In this document: piece after piece, positions 44,544 to 53,264 of the stretch
How the letters are laid out: each line of letters starts with the position of its first letter
How positions within the stretch are numbered: position 1 is the first letter of the stretch
Source: Caulobacter sp. UNC279MFTsu5.1
GTDB taxonomy: Bacteria; Pseudomonadota; Alphaproteobacteria; Caulobacterales; Caulobacteraceae
Reading direction: 5' to 3'
Length of the DNA: 64,000 nucleotides
Assembly (NCBI RefSeq): GCF_900114015.1
Contig: NZ_FORN01000009.1
Location: forward strand, 62,001-126,000
Program-made: the position numbers and the translations under genes
The notes under the pieces: generated by a model
Seen by the model: only the letters and a program-made list of their open reading frames with translations
What the model was told of the DNA's origin: nothing
Database searches by the model: none

Positions 44544-45353
44544 CTACCAGCCGGCGGACGACCCTAAGGGCAGGAATTCGCGGATCTCGTCGATGATGCG
44601 CAGCTCGCCATCCACCACCTTGAAAACACCGAGCATGTACATGGCGCCGGCGTCCGGCCGCGGATGGTCGGGAATAGGGTGAAAATCGACGACGACAAAG
44701 CTGCCGGCGACACCCAGTTCGGTGTCGAGCACCGGATAGCGACGCTCGCGAGCGCGCGGACGCGCCGCCCGGGTGTCATTCAGGGCCGAGGCGCAGCTGT
44801 GCACCTTGCCGTCTGGCGAGAGCAGCGTGCGCAAGGTGTTCGTGGTCTTGGCGCCGTTATCGTACTTGTCGCAGCGATAGTTGAACCGCGGGATCAGGCC
44901 GTCGCTTTGCTCCAGGCCCTCCCAATAGCGGTCAGCCGCTTCGCGCAGCCCGGCTCGGTCGACGCGACGGGATGGGGGGACAACGGCAGTATAGAGAATG
45001 TCGGGCTTCAAGAGCTGTTCGACATCGGCGAAATGCCCCTTCGCATCGGTGCTGACAATTGTCTCGGCCTCCGCCAAGGCGCCGTCCTGGACCAGCAAGC
45101 GCTGCGCAAAGGGCCGGGGCTGTCCGTCGAGGAAGGCCACGCCCATGCACACGACCTGGCCCGTTTCGGTGTCGGCGAAGGCCTGGATGCCCTCGAAGCG
45201 CGGCGCGCGGCCCCATAGGCCCTCGCCGACAGCAAGAAAGGCGCCGTTCTCCGAATAACGAAAGTTCGGGCTCAAGTTGAGCGAAGCCCCGTCTCCGACG
45301 GCGAGTGCGCAGAGATAGGCGTCCATCTGGTCGATCAGCGCGGCCTTGGTCAT
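44544..45353 (-). CDS. DUF8021-like protein, copy 2
   Basis: A 269-residue paralogue of the protein at 38,586, from the ATG at 45,353. Shared blocks include GHFADVEQLLKPDILYTAVV, YRCDKYDNGAKTTNT, RRYPVLDTELGVAGSFVVVD and a final IIDEIREFLPLGS. It starts within the stop of the preceding monooxygenase gene (TGATG overlap), which shows direct translational coupling. This strengthens the idea that the two proteins work together. Function unknown. Confidence 0.68.
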   Translation of the reverse strand: MTKAALIDQMDAYLCALAVGDGASLNLSPNFRYSENGAFLAVGEGLWGRAPRFEGIQAFADTETGQVVCMGVAFLDGQPRPFAQRLLVQDGALAEAETIVSTDAKGHFADVEQLLKPDILYTAVVPPSRRVDRAGLREAADRYWEGLEQSDGLIPRFNYRCDKYDNGAKTTNTLRTLLSPDGKVHSCASALNDTRAARPRARERRYPVLDTELGVAGSFVVVDFHPIPDHPRPDAGAMYMLGVFKVVDGELRIIDEIREFLPLGSSAGW

Positions 45354-46597
45354 CAGGCGATCCCCACCGGCGGTTGACCAAAATGGGTGCGGCCATAGTT
45401 GATCGAGGCGCTGTCGGACTGGTGGGCGAGATGGCCGCGCAGCACCCCGACATTGCGCCAGTAGCGCCCGAGCATGGCGTCCTTCTTGGACGCGGCGGTG
45501 CCCACCGTCCGGAAGATGATGTCGACCGCCTCGTGGGCCAGATGAATGCTCTGCAGGATCACCAGGGTCAGCCGCCGGAAGACCTCCTCCGAACACGGCT
45601 GGCCTGTTTCGTGCGTGCGCCGCGCGATCTCCATGTAGTCGGTCGCGGTTTGCAGCAGGGCCGCGCGGGCGGTGTCGACGAGCGCCCGGCAGCGGCCATA
45701 GTTCAACTGATACTCAGCCAGTTCCTGGCGAGGCGCCCCGGTCGGGCCGGTCGCCTTGCGCGCCCGAAAGCTCTCCTCGTAGAGGTCGAGCGCGCCTTCG
45801 GCGGCGCCGACGATCACCGAGGCGGATTCGGTGACGATGAAGGGGCGGGCAGGGCCGTAGAACAGGGGGCTTTCGGCATAGGCCTCAGCCGGCGGGACGG
45901 CGTCGAACGGGGGATAGGGTTTGGCGCGATAGTCGGGAACGAACACGTCTGTCATCACGACCCGGTCGGATCCCGTGCCCTGCATGCCGATGACCTCCCA
46001 GTTACGCACGATCTCATAGTCGCGGCGATGAAAGAGGCCCATGCGCATGGTCGTTGCGCCGCTCTGCGGATCCGTGACGAGGAAGGTCAGCAGGATGTGA
46101 GTCGCATGCGCGCAACCAGACGCGTAGTCCCAGGCGCCGGTGACGCTGAAACCGCCTGGAACCGGGATGCCGCGTCCCTGCGGCGCTGCGACTTCGGGGG
46201 CGCGAAAGTCGCCCGTCTCGCCATAGGCCTCGATCTGGGCCTCCAAGCTATAGGTGGCCAGTTGGTGGACATGGCCCAGCACGAGCGACAGAACCCAGGC
46301 CGTTTCCGGGCAGCCGCGCGCGACGGCCGTCACCAGCCGGACATAGGTCGGCAGATCAAAGCCGTAGCCGCCGAAGGTGCGCGGCTGGATGACGCGGTAG
46401 AATCCGGCGTCGACCATCGCCTGGTTCGTCTCCTGGGAGATGTTGCCCGCCGCCTCGGCGGCGGCCTGACGCTCGCGAAGAAGATCCCGCATGCCGTCGG
46501 CCCGCGCGATCATCTGGTCTGGCGTCAGGTCAGGCTCGGGCGGCGAGATAGCAGAAATCGTCGGATTAGGGCGCTGGCCGCGCATCTCAGCGATCAT
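45353..46597 (-). CDS. acyl-CoA-dehydrogenase-fold flavin monooxygenase, copy 2
   Basis: A 414-residue paralogue in the HsaA-like flavin monooxygenase group. Features are MVDAGFYRVIQPRTFGGYGF, CPETAWVLSLVLGH, WDYASGCAHATHI, WEVIGMQGTGSDRVVM and a C-terminal FRTVGTAASKK segment. It should use reduced flavin from the reductase at 49,825 to oxygenate a small substrate. It is only moderately similar to copy 1, so the two probably act on different intermediates. The stop is coupled to the DUF8021-like gene; upstream lie 110 bases with a strong hairpin and then the receptor gene. Confidence 0.8.
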   Translation of the reverse strand: MIAEMRGQRPNPTISAISPPEPDLTPDQMIARADGMRDLLRERQAAAEAAGNISQETNQAMVDAGFYRVIQPRTFGGYGFDLPTYVRLVTAVARGCPETAWVLSLVLGHVHQLATYSLEAQIEAYGETGDFRAPEVAAPQGRGIPVPGGFSVTGAWDYASGCAHATHILLTFLVTDPQSGATTMRMGLFHRRDYEIVRNWEVIGMQGTGSDRVVMTDVFVPDYRAKPYPPFDAVPPAEAYAESPLFYGPARPFIVTESASVIVGAAEGALDLYEESFRARKATGPTGAPRQELAEYQLNYGRCRALVDTARAALLQTATDYMEIARRTHETGQPCSEEVFRRLTLVILQSIHLAHEAVDIIFRTVGTAASKKDAMLGRYWRNVGVLRGHLAHQSDSASINYGRTHFGQPPVGIA

Positions 46598-46629
46598 GAT
46601 CGATACTCTGTGGCTCGTTGACGGTGAGG

Positions 46630-46656
46630 GCCCCGCCTTCAGAGCGAAGGCGGGGC
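46630..46656 (-). terminator. hairpin between receptor and monooxygenase genes
   Basis: GCCCCGCCTTC and GAAGGCGGGGC form a perfect 11-bp stem with a 5-base loop, just after the receptor stop and before the next gene on the same strand. There is no T-tract. It may reduce read-through or stabilise the upstream mRNA, uncoupling the abundant receptor from the enzymes. Confidence 0.5.
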
Positions 46657-46707
46657 GGAGGGTGTTGAGCAGGACGCGAAGGACGCTGAGCCTGGCGCAG
46701 GCCGGAT

Positions 46708-49008
46708 CTAGAATTTTCCGGTTAGCACCACGCCGAATGTCCGCGGATCCGAGAGGGTGGCCGAGGCCTGCAACGGCGAGATCGACTGCAGATTCACATA
46801 GGTCTTGTAGCGTTTGTCCGTCACGTTACGGACGTAGCCGGTCACTGAAAGACGGTCGTTCGCCGAGGCCCAGGTGAGATTGAGATTGCCTTGGAACAGG
46901 GCCTTCTGGCGCTCGTAGTCCAGCCCGCCCTGCGCCGCCAAGCCCGGCGTGGTGAAGCGAACGTCATAGGCCGATCGCCAGGCGCCGTCGCCGTGCAGGT
47001 TGAGCGTTGAACCGCCTGAGAGCCGGATCTGGTGGTCGTAAAGGAGCGTGAGGCTGGTCGGCGCGAAACCCCAAAGTTCGCGCTGGGCGACGGCGTCCGC
47101 AAAGCCGGCCGGCAGGTCGTGGAATTTAGAATCGATGTGCGAGACGTTCAGGCCGATCCGGTCCGCAGGCGAGAGTTGGAACAAGGTTTCCAGTTCGACG
47201 CCCACCATCCGCAAGGGCACATTGAACAGCACGGCCGAGGCCGGGTTGCTCTGATCGAGCTGAACGCTGGCTTGGTATCCAGCATAGTCATAGTAGAACG
47301 CCCCAAGATTGACTTGGAGGCGGCGGTCAAAGAAACGGTTCTTGCTGCCAATCTCGTAGGCGGTCAGCTTTTCTGAGTCGTAGGGATAGACGGTCGGGAC
47401 GTTGCCCGCACCCGTGCCGATCTGAACATCGCCGGGGAGGAAGGCGCTGGAGATTGAGGCGTAGAGAAGATTGGCCGGCGCCAAGTCGTATTCGACGCGC
47501 GCCTTGTAGGTCAGGTTCTTAAACGCGCGACGGCCCGCGTTCCCCGAGACCTTAATGGTGGAAATAGACTCCGGCAGGCCCGCGAGGGGCGAGTTCTGAC
47601 CCGCGACCGCGCATCCCGAAACGAAGCCGAGGGGGGTATTGCAAAAGACGCTGAGATTGGAGCTGTAAACTTCCGCGGTGGTCACCGTGGTCTTGTCCCA
47701 GCGCAGGCCGCCTGTAAGCCTCAGGGCCTGCGTCACGGGCACGGTCGCTTCGGCGAAGACGCCGAGGTCACGGGTCTTGCGATCGATGTCGGCGCTGAAC
47801 AGCAGACCGTCGGACGATTCCCAGACGTTGCGGTTGGAGCTCCGAATGCCGTTGGAATAGTAGAAGAGGCCGGTTTGCCACTTGATCATCGAATCCGGCT
47901 GCGACGTCAGGCGAAGCTCGTGCGTGACGAAGTCGTCCTCGGGCGTGGTGACGATCTGCTTGATCGAGTTGCCGCCGGGACCGACCACAAAGACCGTCGC
48001 GTCCTGATTGAACGAGCGATAGGCGGGCAGATAGGTCAGTCGAGCCGGGCCCAGATCGACGTTGAGCTCCGCCCAAACCTGCCGAGACTTCAATTTCGCC
48101 GTACCGACAGAGTAGGGCGTGTACTCGACCGTGTTGGGGGCGACGAGGTTGCCTGCGGCGCCGCCATTGTAGAGTGTGCGATCCTGCATCGAGGCCCCGA
48201 TGAGGAGGGAGACGCCGTCGCTAGGCAGGGCCAGGAGCTTCAGTTTGACGTCATCGCCCCGGCTGGCCCCAAAGCCTTTGTCAACGTCGGCGCCGTCGCG
48301 TTCGTAGTGATTGGCCGCCACGCGCAGGGCCAGGTGGTCGGACACGATGGGCGCATTCACCGCGACCGAAGCGCGACGCAAATCATAGCTTCCCGCCTCG
48401 ACAGAGGCGTCGACCGAATAGCCGGCGAGGTTGGGATTGCGCGTATGGATGGCCACCACGCCGGCGGTGGCGCTACGGCCATAGAGCGTGCCTTGGGGAC
48501 CGCGCAACACTTCGACCCGATCGACATCGTAGCCGCCGCCGATGCCGTTATAGACATTGTCGACATAGAGCGCCGTCGCCGGAACGCCCGACAGCGTCTG
48601 ACCTGAGAGCCCGCCATTGGATGAGACGCCGCGAATGGTGATCCCGGCGGCCGGGCTGTCGTTTCCAGTCGGCTCGTTTGACACGCCTTCGGACTCGCCG
48701 CCTGAAACGCCCGGCACGGTTTCCAGGATGGTGCTCAGGGTGAACTTTCCCTGGGTCAGCAAGTCTTGCCCGGTCTGGACCGTGACTGATGCGGCCGTCT
48801 TTTGCACGTTGCGCTCGAAACGCTCGGCGGTGACGACGATCTCATCAAGCGCCTGGGGAGCGTCCTGGCTGGTGGGGGCGGCTTTCGTCGTCTGGGCCTG
48901 GGCCTGGGCCTGGACCGGCAGGCACGCCGCGCCCATCGCTAGGGTCAGGCCCGCCGTGCCCGCCAAAAGGCTCCGGCGGCACGAATTGTCTCTGCTGGTT
49001 CTCGTCAT
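46708..49008 (-). CDS. TonB-dependent outer-membrane receptor, copy 2
   Basis: A receptor of about 766 residues. The N-terminus MTRTSRDNSCRRSLLAGTAG followed by a hydrophobic stretch and QAQAQA is a signal peptide. A TonB-box-like ALDEIVVTAERFERNVQKTA precedes the plug (VDRVEVLRGPQGTLYGRSA), and the barrel ends in RTFGVVLTGKF, with the usual terminal Phe. I chose the ATG at 49,008; 49,020 is an alternative and neither has a strong Shine-Dalgarno. A copy of the shared motif lies about 120 bases upstream in the right orientation. It heads the minus-strand module with a monooxygenase and a DUF8021-like gene. Confidence 0.86.
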   Translation of the reverse strand: MTRTSRDNSCRRSLLAGTAGLTLAMGAACLPVQAQAQAQTTKAAPTSQDAPQALDEIVVTAERFERNVQKTAASVTVQTGQDLLTQGKFTLSTILETVPGVSGGESEGVSNEPTGNDSPAAGITIRGVSSNGGLSGQTLSGVPATALYVDNVYNGIGGGYDVDRVEVLRGPQGTLYGRSATAGVVAIHTRNPNLAGYSVDASVEAGSYDLRRASVAVNAPIVSDHLALRVAANHYERDGADVDKGFGASRGDDVKLKLLALPSDGVSLLIGASMQDRTLYNGGAAGNLVAPNTVEYTPYSVGTAKLKSRQVWAELNVDLGPARLTYLPAYRSFNQDATVFVVGPGGNSIKQIVTTPEDDFVTHELRLTSQPDSMIKWQTGLFYYSNGIRSSNRNVWESSDGLLFSADIDRKTRDLGVFAEATVPVTQALRLTGGLRWDKTTVTTAEVYSSNLSVFCNTPLGFVSGCAVAGQNSPLAGLPESISTIKVSGNAGRRAFKNLTYKARVEYDLAPANLLYASISSAFLPGDVQIGTGAGNVPTVYPYDSEKLTAYEIGSKNRFFDRRLQVNLGAFYYDYAGYQASVQLDQSNPASAVLFNVPLRMVGVELETLFQLSPADRIGLNVSHIDSKFHDLPAGFADAVAQRELWGFAPTSLTLLYDHQIRLSGGSTLNLHGDGAWRSAYDVRFTTPGLAAQGGLDYERQKALFQGNLNLTWASANDRLSVTGYVRNVTDKRYKTYVNLQSISPLQASATLSDPRTFGVVLTGKF

Positions 49009-49128
49009 TTTCCAACCCATGATGGGGCCGTTAGCTATCGTTGAACGACCTTTGGGCGGCGGCTCGGCGATGCTTCTCTGTGGTGGCGGCCCTGCTGATG
49101 TCGCCACTGTGCTGGCGCCCGCGGCCGG

Positions 49129-49142
49129 AAAACTAGTGGGCG
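49129..49142 (-). promoter_or_regulatory. shared motif copy 5 (weaker)
   Basis: On the minus strand CGCCCACTAGTTTT matches the shared motif at CGCC and CTAGTTT and points towards the receptor gene at 49,008. It is the least conserved copy. Confidence 0.4.
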
Positions 49143-49208
49143 CAATTCAGGTGACGCTTGGCTGCGCCGGGGGCGGCGCGGAGCGTTCAAAATCGACGCG
49201 ACCAGGAT

Positions 49209-49234
49209 GCGCGCCAGGGGAGGCGCGCTTTTTT
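49209..49234 (+). terminator. intrinsic terminator with no obvious gene
   Basis: GCGCGCC, a 6-base loop, GGCGCGC and six Ts form a textbook Rho-independent terminator for plus-strand transcription. No plus-strand gene lies before it, since the region to its left is the start of a minus-strand receptor gene. It may end an unrecognised short or antisense RNA, or be a relic. Confidence 0.65.
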
Positions 49235-49824
49235 GCGAGATCGCGCTGGCCGACGCTGGGCGCTGCCGCCAGCCAATTCCTCCGCCTGGTTTACATGGCC
49301 CAAGATGCTAGCGCTGAAACGCACGGTCTTGGCTGGCGGCCGCGCCCGTCGTCGCCATGGGTGTGGCCGCCTTCAGGGAGATGATGATGGAAATCCGACA
49401 ATGTTTGGCCACGGCCATGACCTGGTCGGAGCCCTGGTCTGAACGGGTCTGCAGCGGCCAAGGGCTCGAGGCGAGCCCTGGTCCAACCTCGGTGACCGTC
49501 GGGCGGCCCAGTCGGGAAGGCCTCGGCGCGATCAATGCGCCCGAAGGCGCTCTGGCGCCGATCACCCAGCGCCTTTCGGTGGCCGCGCGTCGCTGAGCCA
49601 ATCGCCTCGGGCCTATGCTAGCCGCGAGAAGCCACCCTCCAGAGCTCATAGCGGCCTTTCAAGCGGCTTTCCGGCGCTCGGCGTCCGGCGCTTGCGCTCA
49701 CCCCTGACTGTCCTCCTTCAAGCATCGCGGGGCCAAGCATCAAGCGCGCCAGCGTGAGTGTGCTGGGCCACCGCCGCGCCAATCGACCGGGCCGGCCGCG
49801 CCCTAGGCTATCGGCGCACCGGGG
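49235..49824. other. gap with an orphan motif copy
   Basis: These 590 bases have no convincing gene. CCTCCGCCTGGTTTACAT at 49279-49296 matches the shared motif on the plus strand, but the frame that follows at about 49,384 (MMEIRQCLATAMTW...) has no recognisable character. The motif may be what remains of a lost promoter. Confidence 0.4.
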
Positions 49825-50334
49825 TTAGATTTCGGCTGTTCTGCAGAAGCGGCGTTGGTGCCAGACAAGGCTTGGGTTCTGTTCGCCTTCATCCGTGAGG
49901 ATTGAGATCACGGTCCCGATCAGAATTGAGTGGGAGAACGCGTCGATCGCGGCGTGCAGGCGACAATCGAGGGCGACCCCCGCCGATTGCAGGACCGGCG
50001 CGCCCGTGGCCATGGCCGTCCAGGTCTCGCCCGCGAAACGGTCGACATCCTTCCGAGCAAACCGCGCCGCCACATCACCTTGGTCGGCCAGCAGAAAATT
50101 GACCGCGAAAGTTTGATGCCGCAGCAGCTCATCGTGGGTGCTGGCGGACTTGTTGATGCAGATCAGCACCGAAGGCGGGTCGGCAGAGAGCGAACAGGTG
50201 GCCGTTGCCGTCAGGCCGACTGGGCTTTGCAAGGTTCCCGTCGTTATCAGGGCGACCGGGCTGGCGACCTTCGCCATGGCCGCCAGGAAATCGTCCCGTG
50301 TCGGCGACGGAGGTTGTGGAACCTGTATCGTCAT
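49825..50334 (-). CDS. flavin reductase (HpaC-like)
   Basis: A 169-residue FMN/FAD reductase of the HpaC/HsaB type from the ATG at 50,334. Supporting features are SPVALITTGTLQSPVGLTAT, SLSADPPSVLICINKSAS, FAVNFLLADQGDVAARFA and the ending PSLVWHQRRFCR. It should use NAD(P)H to make free reduced flavin for the two acyl-CoA-dehydrogenase-fold monooxygenases and possibly the luciferase-like enzyme. It stands about 300 bases downstream of the SDR-like gene on the same strand. Confidence 0.85.
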   Translation of the reverse strand: MTIQVPQPPSPTRDDFLAAMAKVASPVALITTGTLQSPVGLTATATCSLSADPPSVLICINKSASTHDELLRHQTFAVNFLLADQGDVAARFARKDVDRFAGETWTAMATGAPVLQSAGVALDCRLHAAIDAFSHSILIGTVISILTDEGEQNPSLVWHQRRFCRTAEI

Positions 50335-50631
50335 GCGCCGCATCCGCACTGCGCGTTGCGATCGCCTGCCCGGAGTTGGGCATGCGGTGAGAAATGAGCC
50401 GGGCGAGGCGCGCAAACGCGTCCGTCAGAGTTTGCCATTCGCGCCGGACACTTCGTGCGAGATGGCCTTGAAATATCGCGTTCGTGGATGGGCATAGGGC
50501 CTCCAGTGATCCGCGGCCGAGCCGCTGCGTGAGACTCAGTAGGCGTCCAGCGACAGTCGAAAACGAGGGGACGGATTGATGTCCGCGCGATTTTGGCCAG
50601 GGTTTCTACAGCGGCCAGGTCGACCTTGGCG

Positions 50632-51303
50632 CTAGCGAGACGGCGCGCCCGCCGCCGCCAGATCGTAGACCGCCGCCATGGGGCCGATGTCCGGAAGCGG
50701 TGGGCCCGCGCTCGTCTGCGCGATCGCGTCGAGCAGGGGCTCGAAATAGGCGTTGATCCGATCTGGCGAGATATCCGCCGACAGGCTGTACAGCGGGCCG
50801 GCCGCGAGGACGTTGGTCAAGCGTGTCGAAAGATCTTCGCCGCCCGCACCGTCATGGAAGACGATGCTGACGCGCACGGGGCTAGTCTGCAGTTCGGCGC
50901 GAAGCGCCTCGGCCATTCCCACGATGGAGCGAAGCAAGACCAGTTCCGGCGTCGAACTCTCCGCGGGGCCTATCGCCGCGGAGGGCGCGACGACCACGAT
51001 CACGCCGTGTCCGGCTTGACGAAAGCGTCGGCCAGCGCCGGTGAGCACGCCAAAGGCCCGACGAAGAGGAAGCCACACCCGCCGCTCCCAATCGACGGGA
51101 TCCTCAGAAAGCGCGCGCTTATCTAATCCAATCGTCAGGATGAGTGCGTCTACTGCGCCAGGGACAGTTTCCACGGCGGCGCGCAACGCCGAAATGTTCG
51201 TCTCGCCGTCGGCGACCTGAAGGCGCGCGATGGGCAAGGCCAGGGCGCCAAGGCCCAAGGAAGGCGAGCTGCCGTCGAGCGCGACGCCGATGAGGGACCT
51301 CAT
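50632..51303 (-). CDS. divergent SDR-fold protein, probably not a standard reductase
   Basis: A 223-residue protein from the ATG at 51,303, with TGAGGATATC upstream. Length, alternating strands (VDALILTIGLDK, GHGVIVVVAPSA) and the overall layout suggest a short-chain dehydrogenase relative. The glycine-rich cofactor motif at the N-terminus and a clear YxxxK are both missing. It may be a degenerate or repurposed SDR partner. It begins 8 bases after the neighbouring true SDR gene, so the two are co-transcribed. Confidence 0.5.
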   Translation of the reverse strand: MRSLIGVALDGSSPSLGLGALALPIARLQVADGETNISALRAAVETVPGAVDALILTIGLDKRALSEDPVDWERRVWLPLRRAFGVLTGAGRRFRQAGHGVIVVVAPSAAIGPAESSTPELVLLRSIVGMAEALRAELQTSPVRVSIVFHDGAGGEDLSTRLTNVLAAGPLYSLSADISPDRINAYFEPLLDAIAQTSAGPPLPDIGPMAAVYDLAAAGAPSR

Positions 51304-51310
51304 GATATCC

Positions 51311-52138
51311 TCACGCAAAAGCCAGCAGCGCGTCACGGCGGCTGACGAGGGTTGGCCAAACGTTCCGGTCGGTAAAGACATAGGGGGCGTCGGCTTCAAT
51401 GCCGTTCCAAACCATGCGGCCCACCTCGACCGGATCGCGGCCCAGGGCCAGGAGCTGCTTGTGGAATGCTTCCATAGCCTCAAGCGCCTGGTCGTCGCGA
51501 ACGGCGTCCGAGTGTTGGAAGATGGTGGGACGCATGCGTTCGTGGTCGTAAATATTGGTGTTAACCGCCGCCGGGCATAAGACTGTCGCGCCCACGCTAG
51601 CGCCTTGCAGATCGCGGCGCAGTCCCTCGATCAAGGCGACCACCCCAAACTTCGCGGCCGAATAGACGCCTCCGTCATTGGCCACGATCAGGCCCCCCAT
51701 CGATGAGGTCGCCACGATATGGCCCGGCCGCCCGTGCGCCACCATGTGGGGAAGGAAGGTCTCCACGCCGGCTAGGACGCCATCAAGATTGACCGAGGTG
51801 ATCCATTCCCAGTCGGCGTCACTGGCCTCGAGCATGGATCCAAGAACGCCGACTCCGGCGTTCAGGCAGAGGACATGCAGCGCTCCAAACCGCTCTTCGA
51901 CGAACCGACGCGCGGCGCGCCACTGCGGGCGGTCGGTGACATCCAGCCGCAGAAAATGCACTTGGTCCCCTGCCGAACCCAGCAGGGTTTTGGCCTCTTC
52001 CAAGTGATCGTCTCGGACGTCCGTGACAATCACCTGGAGGCCGGCCTCGAGCAGCGCCTGAGCGATGCCCAGACCGATGCCGCTCGCGCCTCCAGTGACG
52101 AGCCCGAGGCTGCCAGACTGGATGGGATGAGTGCGCAT
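51311..52138 (-). CDS. SDR-family oxidoreductase
   Basis: A 275-residue short-chain dehydrogenase/reductase. It has TGGASGIGLG near residue 15, DVRDDHLEEA after the second strand (suggesting NAD preference by its aspartate), LNAGVG in place of NNAG, a catalytic serine in ATSSMGG and YSAAK. It is followed 8 bases later by a divergent SDR-fold gene. Its likely job is oxidation or reduction of an alcohol or ketone intermediate in the cluster. Confidence 0.87.
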   Translation of the reverse strand: MRTHPIQSGSLGLVTGGASGIGLGIAQALLEAGLQVIVTDVRDDHLEEAKTLLGSAGDQVHFLRLDVTDRPQWRAARRFVEERFGALHVLCLNAGVGVLGSMLEASDADWEWITSVNLDGVLAGVETFLPHMVAHGRPGHIVATSSMGGLIVANDGGVYSAAKFGVVALIEGLRRDLQGASVGATVLCPAAVNTNIYDHERMRPTIFQHSDAVRDDQALEAMEAFHKQLLALGRDPVEVGRMVWNGIEADAPYVFTDRNVWPTLVSRRDALLAFA

Positions 52139-52240
52139 GCGTCCACCGTGTCGTTCAGAGAAGAAGGCGCAACCTTCAAAAAAGTTGATGCTCTTGTACT
52201 TTAAAGTCGCGCGTAAACGAGGGGTAGAAATGGCGCAATT

Positions 52241-53017
52241 TCAGGTGTTCGAAAATATTAGAGAGCGCTCGGCCATCTTGGACGCTTCATCAACTAGATC
52301 TTCGCCGGCTTGGGCGATTAGGGTGGCGTTTTCAGCCGTATGGGCGAGCCCAAGACAGAGGCCGCCCGCAATTCCGCCGTCTTGCTGCTTCAACGGAGCC
52401 GCCAGCAAAATCACGCCTGGATCGGGGTCATCGAGACTCACGGCGTAGCCGACCGCGCGGATCGTGCGCATGCGCCGCTTGATCTCCAACCAGTCGGCGT
52501 CTTCGCCCGCGGACTTCTGGAACATGGCCCGCACCGCACGGACCTCCATGAAGGCCAGCATGGCCAAGGCGGGCGGACCGCAAAACAACGGGGCCAGTCG
52601 CCCTCTGGCGAAGACGCCCTCGGGGAGGGGGGGCGCGCCGGACCGATGCTCGTGCATGGCCATGACGTGATCGCGATAGATGCGGCAGATGAAGACCGTG
52701 CTGGGGACCCCGTAGGCGTGGGAAAGCTTGGCGAAGGTTGGTTCGGCCGCTCTGAGCAGGGGGTCTGACGACCGCAGCTGACGGTCATAATGGACGATGC
52801 CAGGACCGAGCAGGTAGCGGCCGGGACGGATGCTGAAGATGAGGCCGGCCGCGGTGAGGCTGCGGAAGTAGCGATAGACCGTACTTTCCGATTGGCCGAG
52901 CGCGAGGCAGGCGGCTTCCACCGTCCATTCCGGCCGATCCGGCGTGAAGAGGTCCATCACCGAGAGGGTCTTGTCGGAACTCGTTTCGGGACGACGCCCG
53001 CGCGTAGCGCTCACCAC
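52241..53017 (-). CDS. IclR-family transcriptional regulator
   Basis: A 258-residue regulator with a GTG start (GTGGTG at 53,017). The N-terminal winged helix is TVEAACLALGQSESTVYRYFRSLTAAGLIF. The C-terminal IclR effector domain has GVPSTVFICRIYRDHVMAMHE, and the C-terminal DPGVILLAAPLK and GGLCLGLAHT strands. IclR proteins commonly control aromatic catabolism in response to a pathway acid. It sits between two SDR genes on the same strand. Confidence 0.82.
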   Translation of the reverse strand: MVSATRGRRPETSSDKTLSVMDLFTPDRPEWTVEAACLALGQSESTVYRYFRSLTAAGLIFSIRPGRYLLGPGIVHYDRQLRSSDPLLRAAEPTFAKLSHAYGVPSTVFICRIYRDHVMAMHEHRSGAPPLPEGVFARGRLAPLFCGPPALAMLAFMEVRAVRAMFQKSAGEDADWLEIKRRMRTIRAVGYAVSLDDPDPGVILLAAPLKQQDGGIAGGLCLGLAHTAENATLIAQAGEDLVDEASKMAERSLIFSNT

Positions 53018-53264
53018 GGCTGCGATCCATGAGGACGCCGGCGGCGATGGCCAAGCCTTCTACCCGCTAGTAGATGATCCGAGCGGTAGACTGTTTCGTG
53101 TCCCATCGGCGCTTCGAAGCTCCATCCACGACCTGGAAAAGCGCTGAACATACAAGAGGAGCTTGTCGCGGGTCGAGGACAAGCCAGGCAAGGCTGTCTG
53201 TGATGGCCCGGTCCGCCCGTTCAAGGGCGCGCTCATGGACGCCCCTCGGGGCGACGGCTCCAAG

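Noticed and set aside
45305..46621. A 438-codon plus-strand frame opposite the second flavin monooxygenase
   Set aside because: The minus strand shows clear acyl-CoA-dehydrogenase-fold blocks and coupling to its neighbour. The plus frame looks like antisense.
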